DNA of 43,151 nucleotides from Betaproteobacteria bacterium (GCA_020055845.1 JAGVIV010000005.1:1-43151), one strand, 5' to 3'. Counted from the first letter of the stretch, positions 27,035 through 37,721 are shown. Made by a program: numbers and translations. Notes: generated by a model from the letters alone, not told the origin.

Positions 27035-28528
27035 ATGGGACTGGCTGTTCTATACAGCAGAGGATTGGCGGGCATGGAGGCCGCGCTGGTCACCGTCGAG
27101 GTGCACCTTGCCAACGGCCTGCCCCAATTCACCATCGTTGGCTTACCCGAAGCCGAGGTGAAAGAAAGCAAAGACCGCGTGCGCGCTGCGTTGCAGAACT
27201 GCCAGTTTGAATTTCCCGCACGCCGCATCACTGTGAATCTCGCGCCGGCCGACCTGCCCAAAGAAAGCGGGCGCTTCGATCTTCCCATCGCGCTGGGCAT
27301 CCTTGCTGCATCAGGACAGATTCCCGCGGAGCACTTGAAAGATTACGAATTCGCCGGTGAACTGGCGCTGACCGGCGAGCTGCGCGCGATACGCGGTGCA
27401 TTGGCGATGACCTATCGTGCGGCCAATAGCGGACGTGCCTTCATCCTGCCCGCCGTGAACGCGGAAGAGGCGGCGCTGGTGGAAGATGCCGTTGTCTATC
27501 CGGCGCAATCACTGCTGCAAGTCGCGGCACACCTCGCCGGACGCGATGCACTGACCCGCCACATTCCAACCACGCAAGCAGTTGCACCCCATTATCCCGA
27601 CATGCGCGAGGTTAAAGGACAGTCACAATCGAAACGTGCGCTGGAAATTGCGGCCGCGGGCGGACATAGCATCCTGTTGTCCGGCCCGCCCGGCACAGGC
27701 AAGAGCATGCTGGCAACACGCTTCCCCGGTATTTTGCCCGCCATGACACAGGAGGAAGCGCTGGAATCCGCCGCCATGCAATCGCTGGGCGGCATGTTTG
27801 AAGTGGCCAACTGGAAACGCCGCCCCTATCGTTCGCCGCACCATACCGCATCGGCGGTGGCACTCGTGGGAGGGGGAAGCAATCCGCGTCCCGGTGAGAT
27901 TTCCGTGGCCATGCACGGTGTGTTATTTCTGGACGAATTACCTGAATTCGACCGCGGCGTATTGGAAGTATTGCGCGAGCCGCTGGAGAGCGGACGCATC
28001 ACCATTTCACGCGCCGCGCGCCGTGCCGATTTCAAAGCGCAGTTCCAACTCGTCGCCGCCATGAATCCCTGCCCCTGCGGTTATCTCGGCCATTACAACG
28101 GCAAGTGCCGTTGCACGCCGGATCAAATCGCGCGTTATCGCGGCAAAATCTCTGGGCCGCTGCTCGACCGTATCGACATCCAGATCGAAGTGCCCGCCGT
28201 ACCCCAGGAAGAGTTACTCAAACACGGCGACGGGGAGAGCAGCGCCACGATACAGGCACGGGTGGAAGCGGCGCGACAACGGCAGCTCAGCCGCCAAGGC
28301 AAACCCAATTCGCAGCTCTCCGTTAGCGAGATCGACACGTTCTGCGCGGTCGACACACAGGGAGAAGCCTTATTACGGCAGGCGATCAGCCACCTGAATT
28401 TGTCGGCACGCGCGTATCATCGCGTGCTCAAAGTGGCACGCAGCATCGCCGACTTGGAGAACAGCGAACATATCCTGACTGCACACATCGCCGAAGCGGT
28501 ACAGTACCGGCGCATGGATAAAAACTAG
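27035..28528 (+). CDS. comM: YifB/ComM family Mg-chelatase-like AAA ATPase
   Basis: 497 aa MGLAVLYSRGLAGMEAALVTVEVHLANGLPQFTIVGLPEAEVKESKDRVRAALQN, GPPGTGKSMLA, NPCPCGYLGH. Confidence 0.94.
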   Translation: MGLAVLYSRGLAGMEAALVTVEVHLANGLPQFTIVGLPEAEVKESKDRVRAALQNCQFEFPARRITVNLAPADLPKESGRFDLPIALGILAASGQIPAEHLKDYEFAGELALTGELRAIRGALAMTYRAANSGRAFILPAVNAEEAALVEDAVVYPAQSLLQVAAHLAGRDALTRHIPTTQAVAPHYPDMREVKGQSQSKRALEIAAAGGHSILLSGPPGTGKSMLATRFPGILPAMTQEEALESAAMQSLGGMFEVANWKRRPYRSPHHTASAVALVGGGSNPRPGEISVAMHGVLFLDELPEFDRGVLEVLREPLESGRITISRAARRADFKAQFQLVAAMNPCPCGYLGHYNGKCRCTPDQIARYRGKISGPLLDRIDIQIEVPAVPQEELLKHGDGESSATIQARVEAARQRQLSRQGKPNSQLSVSEIDTFCAVDTQGEALLRQAISHLNLSARAYHRVLKVARSIADLENSEHILTAHIAEAVQYRRMDKN

Positions 28529-28574
28529 ACTCCCAGCAAGAAAAAACCTATTTCAATTACCCGGATGCCCCGCC

Positions 28575-29027
28575 ATGTTCGAACAGAAACTTATCAATAG
28601 CATGAAGAATTTCAATCAGCTTATCCACGTTTTGCTGGCGCTGGCACTCGGTGTGGCATGCGTGATGGTGATCTGGGATTTCGGCCTAAAAGCCGCCGAA
28701 GCATGGCAGGCGGGAAATGCGACCAGCGGATTCTTCCATGCACTGGGCTCGTTGTTCATCCTGTGGACACTCTCCACGCTCATCTCGGCCGAGATGAGTT
28801 ATCTGCAAACCGGACGCATCTATGTGCGCGTGTTTGTCGAAGTCGCCATGATTTCGGTGATACGCGAAATGATTGTGCAACCGGTGCAAGTCATCAGCAG
28901 CCCCGGCGGCAGCGAAGCGAATTTCAATCCTCTGCATTACGGTTTGTTGCTTGCCGCGCTGCTGGTAATCGGTCTCGTTTACAGGCTGGTGAGCGACCCG
29001 CAGATCGCTCGCGATTCCGAAGATTGA
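28575..29027 (+). CDS. Phosphate-starvation-inducible PsiE family membrane protein
   Basis: 150 aa, four hydrophobic helices; GRIYVRVFVEVAMISVIREMIV resembles PsiE. Confidence 0.7.
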   Translation: MFEQKLINSMKNFNQLIHVLLALALGVACVMVIWDFGLKAAEAWQAGNATSGFFHALGSLFILWTLSTLISAEMSYLQTGRIYVRVFVEVAMISVIREMIVQPVQVISSPGGSEANFNPLHYGLLLAALLVIGLVYRLVSDPQIARDSED

Positions 29028-29036
29028 AACCCGAAG

Positions 29037-29492
29037 CTATTTGAACAAGCGCGCAAAGAATCCTTTTTTCTTTTCCACAAAATCGCCCTGCTGTTGCAGA
29101 TAAACTTTCACCGTCTCGACATAGTCGGCATCGTCGCGCTTGATGTGGTTGAACAACCAGGTGACCAGCATGCTGTTCAGCGCCTTGGAAACATCCTCGC
29201 CTTGTTCGAATTTGGCCTGATATTCGCCCACGCGCTGGGCAAACAATTCATGCACTTTTTTGTGCGATTTGATGAACGGATATTTCGCCTCTTCCTGCAT
29301 ACTTTCTTCAAAGCCGAAATGCGAGATGGTGTAATCCACCAGATCGTTTATCAGCCAGGTCATTTCTTCGCGCGAAGCCCCGTTGGTGCGGGCATCATCC
29401 AGTTGATTGATATATTCAACGATTCTGCGATGCTGCTGGTCGATCACCTCGATGCCGATATTCAGTTGATCGGTCCAAACAAACTTGCTCAT
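29037..29492 (-). CDS. Bacteriohemerythrin
   Basis: VWTDQLNIGIEVIDQQHRRIVEYIN, HFGFEESMQ, HKKVHELF, WLFNHIKRDDADY: the hemerythrin diiron ligand pattern. Confidence 0.93.
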   Translation of the reverse strand: MSKFVWTDQLNIGIEVIDQQHRRIVEYINQLDDARTNGASREEMTWLINDLVDYTISHFGFEESMQEEAKYPFIKSHKKVHELFAQRVGEYQAKFEQGEDVSKALNSMLVTWLFNHIKRDDADYVETVKVYLQQQGDFVEKKKGFFARLFK

Positions 29493-29636
29493 TAAGCTCT
29501 CCTAAAAATATCGCCAACCCCCGCATTGAAGCAAGGCATGGGGTATAACCATGTGGATGGTATTGATTTATTCGGCGCATATCAAGCACCGTGACTCGCA
29601 TGCTAAAATCCGCGCTCATTTTTTGAGTCTCGTACT

Positions 29637-32600
29637 ATGAACCCCACACCACACCGCATCGAAAAACTTCTGCAACAACGCATCCTCATTCTCGACGGAG
29701 CCATGGGCACCATGGTGCAGCGTTACAAACTGACCGAAGCGGACTATCGTGGCACGCGTTTCGCGGACTGGCACCGCGACCTTAAAGGCAACAACGACCT
29801 GCTGGTGATCACCAAACCGGAAGTCATCAAAGCCATCCATTGCGAATATCTGGCGGCGGGTGCGGACATCATCGAGACCAACACCTTCGGCGCAAATGCC
29901 ACCACGCTGCACGCCTACGGCATGTCATCGCTCAATTACGAGCTCAACGTGGCGGGAGCTAAGCTGGCCCGTGCAGCTTGCGACGAATACGCCACACAGG
30001 ACAAGCCGCGCTTCGTGGCGGGCGTGCTCGGCCCTACCGACAAGACCTGCACCATCTCGCCCGACGTGAACGACCCGGCCGCGCGCAACATCACTTTCGA
30101 CCAACTCGTGGCCGACTACTCCGACGCGACACGCGGCCTGATGGACGGCGGTGCAGACACCATTCTCATCGAAACTATCTTCGACACGCTCAACGCCAAG
30201 GCCGCCATTTTCGCGGTGCAGTCGGTGTTCACCGAACGCGGCACCTCGCTGCCCATCATGATCTCCGGCACCATCACCGACGCCTCCGGGCGTACGCTCA
30301 CCGGCCAAGTCACCGAGGCTTTTTACAACTCGCTGGCTCATGCCAACCCCATCTCCATCGGTTTGAACTGCGCGCTGGGTGCGGAAGAGCTGCGCCAATA
30401 TGTGCAAGAGATGTCGCGCGTCGCCAACTGCTATGTGAGCGCGCATCCCAATGCCGGACTGCCCAATCCGTTGGCCGAATCCGGCTACGACGACACGCCG
30501 GAGAACATGTCCGGCCACATCAAAGAGTGGGCGAGCAGCGGTTTCCTCAACATCATCGGCGGTTGCTGCGGTACTTCGCCCGCCTTCATCAAAGCTATCG
30601 CCGAAGTCGTCAAAGACATCCCGCCGCGCAAGATACCGAGCAACCCGGTCGAGTGCCGCCTGTCCGGTCTGGAGCCGTTCAACATTAGCGACGAATCGCT
30701 GTTCGTCAACGTGGGCGAACGCGCCAACGTCACCGGTTCGGCTAAATTCAAACGCCTCGTGCTGGAAGGCAAATACGACGAAGCACTCGAAGTCGCCAAA
30801 CAGCAGGTAGAAACCGGCGCGCAGGTGATTGACGTGAACATGGATGAAGCCATGCTCGACGGCGAAGCCGCGATGGTGAAGTTTCTCAACCTGATCGCGT
30901 CCGAGCCAGACATCTCCAAAGTGCCGCTGATGATCGACTCCTCCAAATGGAACATCATCGAAGCCGGTTTGAAATGTGTACAGGGCAAGTCCATCGTCAA
31001 CTCCATTTCGCTCAAAGAAGGCGAAGAGAATTTCATCAAATACGCCACGCTGGTACGCAAATACGGCGCGGCCGCCGTGGTGATGGCCTTCGACGAAGCG
31101 GGTCAAGCCGATACCTACAAGCGCAAGATCGACATCTGCAAACGCAGCTACGACATCCTTGTGCACAAAGTCGGCTTCCCGCCCGAAGACATCATCTTCG
31201 ACCCGAATATCTTCGCGATTGCCACCGGCATCGAAGAGCACAACAACTACGCGGTGGACTTCATCGAAGCCTGCGCGTGGATCAGAAAAAATCTGCCTTA
31301 CGCAAAGATTAGCGGCGGTGTGTCCAACGTGTCGTTCAGCTTCCGCGGCAACGAGCCGGTGCGCGAAGCGATCCACACCGTGTTCCTGTACCACGCCATC
31401 AAAGCGGGTATGAACATGGGCATCGTCAACGCCGGACAACTCGGCGTGTACGAGGAGATTCCGAAAGACCTGCGCGACGCGGTGGAAGACGTGGTGCTCA
31501 ACCGCCATCCCGATGCGGGCGAAAAACTAGTCAAGATGGCCGAGTCTGTTAAAGGCGGTGGCAAGGAACAAGTCGAAGATTTGGAATGGCGCAAAGGCAC
31601 GGTGCAGGAACGCCTTTCACACGCCTTGGTGCGTGGCATTACCACCTTCATTGTGGAAGATACCGAAGAAGCACGCCTGCAAGCCAAACTCCCGGTCGAG
31701 GTCATCGAAGGCCCACTGATGACCGGCATGAACGTGGTCGGCGATCTGTTCGGTGCAGGCAAGATGTTCCTGCCACAGGTGGTGAAATCCGCGCGCGTGA
31801 TGAAGCAGGCCGTGGCGCACCTCATTCCCTACATCGAAGCGGAAAAATTGCGCTCTGGCGATACCAGCACCAAGGGCAAGATACTGATGGCGACGGTCAA
31901 AGGCGACGTGCACGACATTGGCAAGAACATCGTCACCGTGGTGTTGCAGTGCAACAACTTCGAAGTCATCAACATGGGCGTGATGGTGCCCGCCCAGCAG
32001 ATTCTCGATGCGGCGCGTGAACACAAGGTCGATATCATCGGTCTCTCCGGCCTCATCACCCCGTCGCTGGAAGAAATGGCGCACGTGGCGAAAGAGATGG
32101 AACGCCAAGGCTTCAAGATACCGCTGCTCATCGGCGGCGCGACCACTTCGCGTGTGCATACTGCCGTGAAAATTGAACCCAACTACCCAAGCGGCACTGT
32201 GGTGTACGTCACCGATGCCTCACGCGCCGTTGGCGTGTGCAGCAACCTGTTGAGCAACACCACGCGCGACAGCTACATCCGCGAACTCAAGGCCGACTAT
32301 CAGGCGGCGCGCGACCAGCACGAAGGCAAAAAGGGCAAAGCAAGTTATGTCTCCTTGGACGAAGCACGCAAACATGGCTTGAAGACCGACTGGAAAAAAG
32401 TCACCCCGACCAAACCCAAGCTGCTCGGCGTGCAGAAGCTGGAGAACTATCCGCTCGATATCCTCGTGGACTTCATTGACTGGACACCGTTCTTCCAAGC
32501 CTGGGAGCTGGCCGGACGTTACCCGAAGATTCTGCAAGACGAAGTGGTGGGCGTGGAAGCGAGCAAGCTGTTCGCCGATGCACAAGCCATGCTAAGCAAG

Positions 32601-33323
32601 ATCGTCAAAGAGAAATGGCTCAGCGCCAACGCCGTGTTCGGCCTGTTCCCTGCCAACACAGTGAACAGTGACGACATCGAAATCTACACCGACGACAAGC
32701 GTAAGAACGTGGCGATGACATGGCACAACCTGCGCCAACAAACCAAAAAACCAGCCGACATCCCCAACTACTGTCTGGCCGATTACATCGCGCCCAAAGA
32801 CAGCAAGGTGCAGGATTACATCGGCGGCTTCGCGGTTACCACCGGCCTCGGCATCGAAAAGAAGATGAAGGAATTCGAAAAAGCCAACGACGACTACAGC
32901 GCCATCATGCTGCAAGCACTGGCGGACCGCCTCGCCGAAGCTTTCGCCGAACACCTGCACCTGCGCGTGCGCCGCGAGTTCTGGGGCTACGCTGCAGATG
33001 AAGGCTTAAGCAACGACGACCTCATCACCGAAAAATATCGCGGTATCCGCCCCGCCCCCGGCTACCCCGCCTGCCCCGAGCACAGCGAAAAAGGCCCGCT
33101 GTTCGAGCTGCTGCAAGCAACGAAGAACGCGGACATCACGCTCACTGAAAGCTTCGCCATGCTGCCTACCGCAGCGGTGAGCGGCTTCTACTTTTCGCAC
33201 CCGCAAGCGCAATACTTCGCCACGGGCAAGGTGGATAAGGATCAGGTGGCGGATTACGCCAAGCGCAAGGGCTGGACGGTGGAAGAGGCGGAGCGGTGGT
33301 TGGCACCGGTGTTGAGTTATTGA
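29637..33323 (+). CDS. metH: Cobalamin-dependent methionine synthase MetH
   Basis: 1228 aa. Hcy-binding ([23 protein letters not shown]), pterin ([10 protein letters not shown]), B12 ([10 protein letters not shown]) and AdoMet activation domains ([22 protein letters not shown]). Confidence 0.97.
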   Translation: MNPTPHRIEKLLQQRILILDGAMGTMVQRYKLTEADYRGTRFADWHRDLKGNNDLLVITKPEVIKAIHCEYLAAGADIIETNTFGANATTLHAYGMSSLNYELNVAGAKLARAACDEYATQDKPRFVAGVLGPTDKTCTISPDVNDPAARNITFDQLVADYSDATRGLMDGGADTILIETIFDTLNAKAAIFAVQSVFTERGTSLPIMISGTITDASGRTLTGQVTEAFYNSLAHANPISIGLNCALGAEELRQYVQEMSRVANCYVSAHPNAGLPNPLAESGYDDTPENMSGHIKEWASSGFLNIIGGCCGTSPAFIKAIAEVVKDIPPRKIPSNPVECRLSGLEPFNISDESLFVNVGERANVTGSAKFKRLVLEGKYDEALEVAKQQVETGAQVIDVNMDEAMLDGEAAMVKFLNLIASEPDISKVPLMIDSSKWNIIEAGLKCVQGKSIVNSISLKEGEENFIKYATLVRKYGAAAVVMAFDEAGQADTYKRKIDICKRSYDILVHKVGFPPEDIIFDPNIFAIATGIEEHNNYAVDFIEACAWIRKNLPYAKISGGVSNVSFSFRGNEPVREAIHTVFLYHAIKAGMNMGIVNAGQLGVYEEIPKDLRDAVEDVVLNRHPDAGEKLVKMAESVKGGGKEQVEDLEWRKGTVQERLSHALVRGITTFIVEDTEEARLQAKLPVEVIEGPLMTGMNVVGDLFGAGKMFLPQVVKSARVMKQAVAHLIPYIEAEKLRSGDTSTKGKILMATVKGDVHDIGKNIVTVVLQCNNFEVINMGVMVPAQQILDAAREHKVDIIGLSGLITPSLEEMAHVAKEMERQGFKIPLLIGGATTSRVHTAVKIEPNYPSGTVVYVTDASRAVGVCSNLLSNTTRDSYIRELKADYQAARDQHEGKKGKASYVSLDEARKHGLKTDWKKVTPTKPKLLGVQKLENYPLDILVDFIDWTPFFQAWELAGRYPKILQDEVVGVEASKLFADAQAMLSKIVKEKWLSANAVFGLFPANTVNSDDIEIYTDDKRKNVAMTWHNLRQQTKKPADIPNYCLADYIAPKDSKVQDYIGGFAVTTGLGIEKKMKEFEKANDDYSAIMLQALADRLAEAFAEHLHLRVRREFWGYAADEGLSNDDLITEKYRGIRPAPGYPACPEHSEKGPLFELLQATKNADITLTESFAMLPTAAVSGFYFSHPQAQYFATGKVDKDQVADYAKRKGWTVEEAERWLAPVLSY

Positions 33324-33335
33324 TGGAGTAAGAGA

Positions 33336-33749
33336 ATGGAAACAGTTAAAGAATTTATGCAAAGTTTCTTCGCGGAGCGAGCGGCAATAGATAGAGCCGC
33401 TGAAGCAAGAGGCGCTCCATTCGTGGAGAAGTACTATACAACTGAATACTTGGCCGCTAGCAGAAGAGTTCATGACAAAGCGCATACCTACGGAAAATTG
33501 ATTCCGTCGGTTATTTTGCAAGTGAATATCAGCGATAGCACTGCGACAGTTATTACGTCAGAACCAAGTTATGAGACTTCGGAACGCCATATCTATAAGT
33601 TGCGCAAAGCCACTAAGGGCTGGCAAATTGATCAGCGAGGGGACGAGTGCTATTTATGTGATGGAACAGGTGTATTCCAGGGTGAAACTTGCAACAAATG
33701 CGATGGAAAGAAATGGAGGTATTCCTCGGCATCCGAAGGACGAGATTGA
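33336..33749 (+). CDS. Hypothetical protein with NTF2-like appearance and C-terminal DnaJ-like zinc motif
   Basis: 137 aa, low-GC ORF directly after metH. C-terminal CYLCDGTGVFQGETCNKCDGKKW (two CxxCxG repeats). NTF2-like fold is a guess. Confidence 0.65.
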   Translation: METVKEFMQSFFAERAAIDRAAEARGAPFVEKYYTTEYLAASRRVHDKAHTYGKLIPSVILQVNISDSTATVITSEPSYETSERHIYKLRKATKGWQIDQRGDECYLCDGTGVFQGETCNKCDGKKWRYSSASEGRD

Positions 33750-34228
33750 TGTATAACTTAATAAATTTGGACGAGGCGAAATATGAACTTGTTGCCTCGT
33801 TTCGAAAGGTAGCTGCGCTGGCGGGTGTTCTTTTACCAGAGGATGCTATTGAGATTAGCCATTGGGGCACCCAACATATAGTAAAGCCCCTCAGCAAGGA
33901 CAACATGGCTATTTACGTCTTTGTATTAAATGGCAGGTGTTTAAAGGTCGGCAAGGTCGGATCGAAAAGCCAGGCTCGATATATCAGTCATCATTACAAT
34001 CCTCTGAGTTCCAAAAGCAATTTAGCAAAATCAATACTTGAGCATCGCGATGACTCTAATTTTTCTGGTGTAACTGAGGAGAATGTTGGCGAATGGATCA
34101 AGAAAAATGTGGATCGCGTGAATTTTATTTTGAATAAAGAGGCGGGGATTTCTACACTTAATTTATTTGAATCGTTCCTGCAATGTCGACTGAACCCTTT
34201 ATTCGAGGGCTTTCAAAGCCAGCGATAG
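33749..34228 (+). CDS. GIY-YIG-like domain protein
   Basis: MYNLINLDEAKYE...MAIYVFVLNGRCLKVGKVGSKSQARYISHHYNPLSSKSNLAKSIL...LNLFESFLQCRLNPLFEG: GIY-YIG-like strand pattern with conserved R and E positions. ATG overlaps the preceding stop by one base (TGATG). Confidence 0.65.
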   Translation: MYNLINLDEAKYELVASFRKVAALAGVLLPEDAIEISHWGTQHIVKPLSKDNMAIYVFVLNGRCLKVGKVGSKSQARYISHHYNPLSSKSNLAKSILEHRDDSNFSGVTEENVGEWIKKNVDRVNFILNKEAGISTLNLFESFLQCRLNPLFEGFQSQR

Positions 34229-34295
34229 TCAGGGTGGGCACTCGTGCCCACGCGGAAAGAATCGGTGGGCAACGCCGCGCTTTTGCCCACCCTAC
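34229..34295. repeat. REP-like palindromic repeat
   Basis: CAGGGTGGGCACTCGTGCCCACGCGG...CGGTGGGCAACGCCGCGCTTTTGCCCACCCTAC: nested inverted repeats (GTGGGCAC/GTGCCCAC and GGTGGGCA/TGCCCACC). Confidence 0.75.
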
Positions 34296-34322
34296 AATAA
34301 TCATCAACCATAGGGAACCAGC

Positions 34323-35009
34323 ATGACTACTCTCACCATTATCGACACCCAACTTGGCGAAGGCGCGGAAGCGCAAGCCGGACAAACCGTCATCGTGCAT
34401 TACACCGGCTGGCTGTTCGACGAAAGCGCACCGGACAACAAGGGCGCGAAATTCGACAGTTCGCTCGACCGCAACGACCCGTTCGATTTCCCGCTCGGCG
34501 CGGGTCATGTCATCCAAGGTTGGGATGAAGGCGTACAAGGCATGAAAGAAGGCGGACACCGCACCCTCATCATTCCCGCAGAGATGGGGTATGGCGCGAG
34601 CGGTGCGGGCGACGACATTCCACCCAATGCGACCTTGGTGTTTGAAGTGAAGCTGCTCAAAGTGATCAAGACCGACATCACCGACACCAAGCTCGGCGAA
34701 GGTGAAGAGGCCACGGCTGGACAACAGGTAACCGTGCATTACACTGGCTGGCTGTTCGACAAGAATGCCGCAGACAACAAAGGCACGAAGTTCGACAGTT
34801 CGCGCGACCGCGACGAGCCATTCGATTTCCCGCTCGGCATGGGTCGCGTCATCTCGGGTTGGGATACCGGCGTGCAAGGCATGAAGGTGGGCGGACAGCG
34901 CACACTGGTGATTCCGCCGGAGATGGGTTACGGACGACGCGGCGCGGGCGGCGTGATTCCACCGAATGCGACGCTGGTGTTCGATGTTGAGCTACTGGGT
35001 GTGCAGTAA
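34323..35009 (+). CDS. Tandem two-domain FKBP-type peptidyl-prolyl isomerase
   Basis: Two FKBP domains in one ORF, each with VHYTGWLFD...FDSS.DR..PFDFPLG.G.VI.GWD.GVQGMK.GG.RTL.IP.EMGYG...[13 protein letters not shown]. Confidence 0.92.
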   Translation: MTTLTIIDTQLGEGAEAQAGQTVIVHYTGWLFDESAPDNKGAKFDSSLDRNDPFDFPLGAGHVIQGWDEGVQGMKEGGHRTLIIPAEMGYGASGAGDDIPPNATLVFEVKLLKVIKTDITDTKLGEGEEATAGQQVTVHYTGWLFDKNAADNKGTKFDSSRDRDEPFDFPLGMGRVISGWDTGVQGMKVGGQRTLVIPPEMGYGRRGAGGVIPPNATLVFDVELLGVQ

Positions 35010-35044
35010 CGCACCGTTCTTACAATGAAAAAATTGAGATTCAA

Positions 35045-35494
35045 ATGAAGAAATTTCCCAAGTTGTTACTCGCGCTGTTGCTATCCGCCGCATGCGTGAC
35101 CACCGCCTGCTCGCAGCAGGATTTAGCCCCTATGGAGAACAGTAAAGTGGCCGAACTCATCAAAAACGATATGACCAAAGGCGATGGCGCGGAAGCCAAA
35201 GCCGGCCAACAGGTGACGGTGCATTACACCGGCTGGCTGTATGACGAGACCGGCCCAGAGAACAAGGGTAAGAAGTTCGACAGCTCGCGCGATCGCGGCA
35301 CGCCGTTTGCTTTTTCGCTCGGCGCCGGGGAAGTCATCAAGGGCTGGGACGAGGGCGTGCAGGGCATGAAGGTGGGCGGTCATCGCACGCTTGTCATTCC
35401 GCCCGCGATGGGCTACGGCAAGCGTGGTGCGGGCGGTGTCATCCCGCCGAATGCAACGCTAGTATTTGATGTCGAGTTACTGGGCGTGAATTAA
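35045..35494 (+). CDS. FKBP-type peptidyl-prolyl isomerase, putative lipoprotein
   Basis: 149 aa with lipoprotein-like signal ([16 protein letters not shown]) and one FKBP domain. Confidence 0.92.
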   Translation: MKKFPKLLLALLLSAACVTTACSQQDLAPMENSKVAELIKNDMTKGDGAEAKAGQQVTVHYTGWLYDETGPENKGKKFDSSRDRGTPFAFSLGAGEVIKGWDEGVQGMKVGGHRTLVIPPAMGYGKRGAGGVIPPNATLVFDVELLGVN

Positions 35495-35567
35495 TACAAT
35501 TTGCACTGCGTAATTTTGATGCAGTGAGAGTTGTATAATGAGCCTAAATGTTTGCAGGGAGAATCCA

Positions 35568-35756
35568 ATGCAAGTCGCCAAACAACAAGTCGCTTCAATG
35601 CTTCAGACGCTGCCGGACGATTGCTCACTGGAAGATATTCAATATCACCTCTATGTCATTGAGAAGATAAAAAATGGCGTGGCGCGAGCCGAAACAGAGG
35701 GTGCGATTTCTCAGCAAAACGCAGAGCAGCAATTGGCCAAATGGGTACGCGAGTAA
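35568..35756 (+). CDS. Putative type II antitoxin (partner of RelE/ParE toxin)
   Basis: Small ORF MQVAKQQVASMLQTLPDDCSLEDIQYHLYVIEKIKNGVARAETEGAISQQNAEQQLAKWVRE overlapping the toxin start. Confidence 0.8.
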   Translation: MQVAKQQVASMLQTLPDDCSLEDIQYHLYVIEKIKNGVARAETEGAISQQNAEQQLAKWVRE

Positions 35757-36043
35757 GTTGGTCGCCAGAGGCGATTGACGATGTAGATACCATCGCGGCT
35801 TATATTGCCAAGGATTCGCCATACTACGCTTCCGCAGTGGTGAAGAAAATTCTCGATACGGCTAATAGCCTCAACAGCTTCCCGTACATTGGCCCGATTG
35901 TCCCCGAACTTGGCGAGCCGGAATTTCGTGAACGATTTGTTTACAGCTATCGGCTGATTTACCGCGTGCTTGATGAAGAAGTATTGATCGTTGCGGTGAT
36001 ACACGGACGGCGATTGCTCGATCCGGTAACGTTGTTACGGTAA
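35741..36043 (+). CDS. Type II toxin, RelE/ParE family
   Basis: MGTRVSWSPEAIDDVDTIAAYIAKDSPYYASAVVKKILDTANSLNSFPYIGPIVPELGEPEFRERFVYSYRLIYRVLDEEVLIVAVIHGRR. Confidence 0.9.
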   Translation: MGTRVSWSPEAIDDVDTIAAYIAKDSPYYASAVVKKILDTANSLNSFPYIGPIVPELGEPEFRERFVYSYRLIYRVLDEEVLIVAVIHGRRLLDPVTLLR

Positions 36044-36050
36044 CTACGCA

Positions 36051-36090
36051 GCAATAAAGAAGGGCAGCCTAGGCTGCCCTTCTTTATTGC
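36051..36090. terminator. Bidirectional intrinsic terminator between convergent genes
   Basis: Perfect 20+20 bp inverted repeat GCAATAAAGAAGGGCAGCCT/AGGCTGCCCTTCTTTATTGC; GC core flanked by A- and T-rich arms. Confidence 0.9.
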
Positions 36091-36108
36091 GCAACACACG
36101 CTGCAGCG

Positions 36109-36669
36109 TCAATCTTCCCAGTCGGGATAGTTGGGAATCTTCACTGTGTCTTCGTCGAATACGCCTTTGGCCGCCTGGGTGTGGCAGGCATCGCAGTAGC
36201 TCAGCGATTTCACGTCTTTGTTGCCCTTGATCATTTTGTCGGGAATCTCGTGGTGCTTGCGTTTGATGTAGCGTACTTCGGTAATGCGCAACGGGGCTTC
36301 GATGTTTTCCATGGCAATGGCGATCTTGCGCGAGCGTTTGTGGTAGCTCTTGTCCGCCGCATTCGCCAATGCATAGTCGCGGATGACCTTGAGGGTGTCG
36401 GCATCCAGTTCTGCATTTTCACCGAAGTGTTCGCTCAGGGCTTTGTCGTTAAGCAGCTTTTCCCACGACTTGCTCGGCAGCAAGCCCGGCTGGTAAGCGA
36501 AGTGGCAGGAGCCGCATTCGTCCTGGTATTGTTTGTTGTCGACGGGCACGAGTTCTTTTTGACGGAACGGGGTGACCACGGCTTGCAGCAGGCTTTCCTC
36601 GGCCACGGCGATGCCGCTCAGGCTCAGGAGTCCGGCCAGCAGTACGGCGCTTTTATATCGCTTGTTCAT
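36109..36669 (-). CDS. Diheme cytochrome c (periplasmic)
   Basis: Signal peptide and two CxxCH motifs (CGSCH, CDACH). Confidence 0.88.
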   Translation of the reverse strand: MNKRYKSAVLLAGLLSLSGIAVAEESLLQAVVTPFRQKELVPVDNKQYQDECGSCHFAYQPGLLPSKSWEKLLNDKALSEHFGENAELDADTLKVIRDYALANAADKSYHKRSRKIAIAMENIEAPLRITEVRYIKRKHHEIPDKMIKGNKDVKSLSYCDACHTQAAKGVFDEDTVKIPNYPDWED

Positions 36670-36685
36670 TCTTGTCTCTCCAATA

Positions 36686-37306
36686 TCACCAGGTTAGTTT
36701 GATCGCAACGGCCATGCCCAATGCGCCCAGTTCGGCGATACCCGCGTGGCTCACCTGACCGGTACTCTGGCTGGCGGATTTTTGCACCGCATAAGCCATG
36801 AGTGCTGCACCGGCCACACCCAGTAATACGTGCAGATTATCTGGGTCGCTCCAGCCGTCTTCCGTGCTGAAATCCCCCCAGTGCGAGATCAGACCGCTGG
36901 TGATGGTCGCAGCAGCCATTGCCGTGGTCGCATAAGCCAGCTTTGCATGAGTGCTATTCAAATCGCGCGTCTGGTTGGCCGGACAGTTGTGTTCACAGCC
37001 TTCCGATGCCGTCATCGCAGTGAGTCCCGCCAAGACCACCGTACCCAAGCCCAAATATTTATGCGCATTGCTTCCCGAGAGCAGCGGTGCATCAAACTCC
37101 GCGGCGGGAGCTACGGCTGCCGATACGTCTTTGGCCTTTGCCGTTTCTTCCGTATTGGCCGCCAAAATAAACGACTGCCCGGGGGCATAGAATCGCTGTG
37201 CCGGCAAAGTGAGGTCTAGCGTCTGCTCCGCGGCGGCGACACTTCCGCCCCATGCGGCCAGACAAAATATCGCGGCCCATTGCCACGGTGTGGAATTCAT
37301 CTTCAT
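36686..37306 (-). CDS. Membrane protein with conserved histidines; candidate b-type heme partner of the diheme cytochrome c
   Basis: Signal peptide followed by 4 hydrophobic segments each near His (NAHKYLGLGTVVLAGL, STHAKLAYATTAMAAATITSGLISHW, DNLHVLLGVAGAALMAYAV). Sixteen bp upstream of the cytochrome c gene. Confidence 0.6.
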   Translation of the reverse strand: MKMNSTPWQWAAIFCLAAWGGSVAAAEQTLDLTLPAQRFYAPGQSFILAANTEETAKAKDVSAAVAPAAEFDAPLLSGSNAHKYLGLGTVVLAGLTAMTASEGCEHNCPANQTRDLNSTHAKLAYATTAMAAATITSGLISHWGDFSTEDGWSDPDNLHVLLGVAGAALMAYAVQKSASQSTGQVSHAGIAELGALGMAVAIKLTW

Positions 37307-37721
37307 ACTTCTCTCCATTATTCCTGTTTCAGATTGATTTATCCTAAACGCCTTCAGTGCACCACAGGCAGGGGATAGCCAAGCTCTTGTATTGAATACA
37401 CTGGCCACCATAACAACGTGGTTCGCGTTTCCTCTCTGCATCCCCGTGGTTGGGCGTTTAGATTTATTGATTTTCCAGCTGACCGGAATGTGTTCAGCGT
37501 GCCCCTGAATCCAAGGGAGGCACTATGGTAACAGAGCCAGCATTTTTGCAAACTTGACAAGCCACAGCACCTGATCTAGCTGAACATCCCGAATCGGGGA
37601 ACTCTGACACACAACAACATTATTTGGTTCCAATGCAGCAAATAAACCCGCCCTCGCGTAAAATCATCCCCGTATGTTTTTGTTCTTACCCTGCCCCGCG
37701 CTTTATTTAGACCCATAACCC

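Noticed and set aside
29493-29636. Cobalamin, SAM or SAH riboswitch upstream of metH
   Set aside because: The 144-bp leader shows none of the conserved blocks I would expect; no supportable aptamer.
29925-31508. 527-aa minus-strand ORF
   Set aside because: Antisense shadow of metH; no domain signature.
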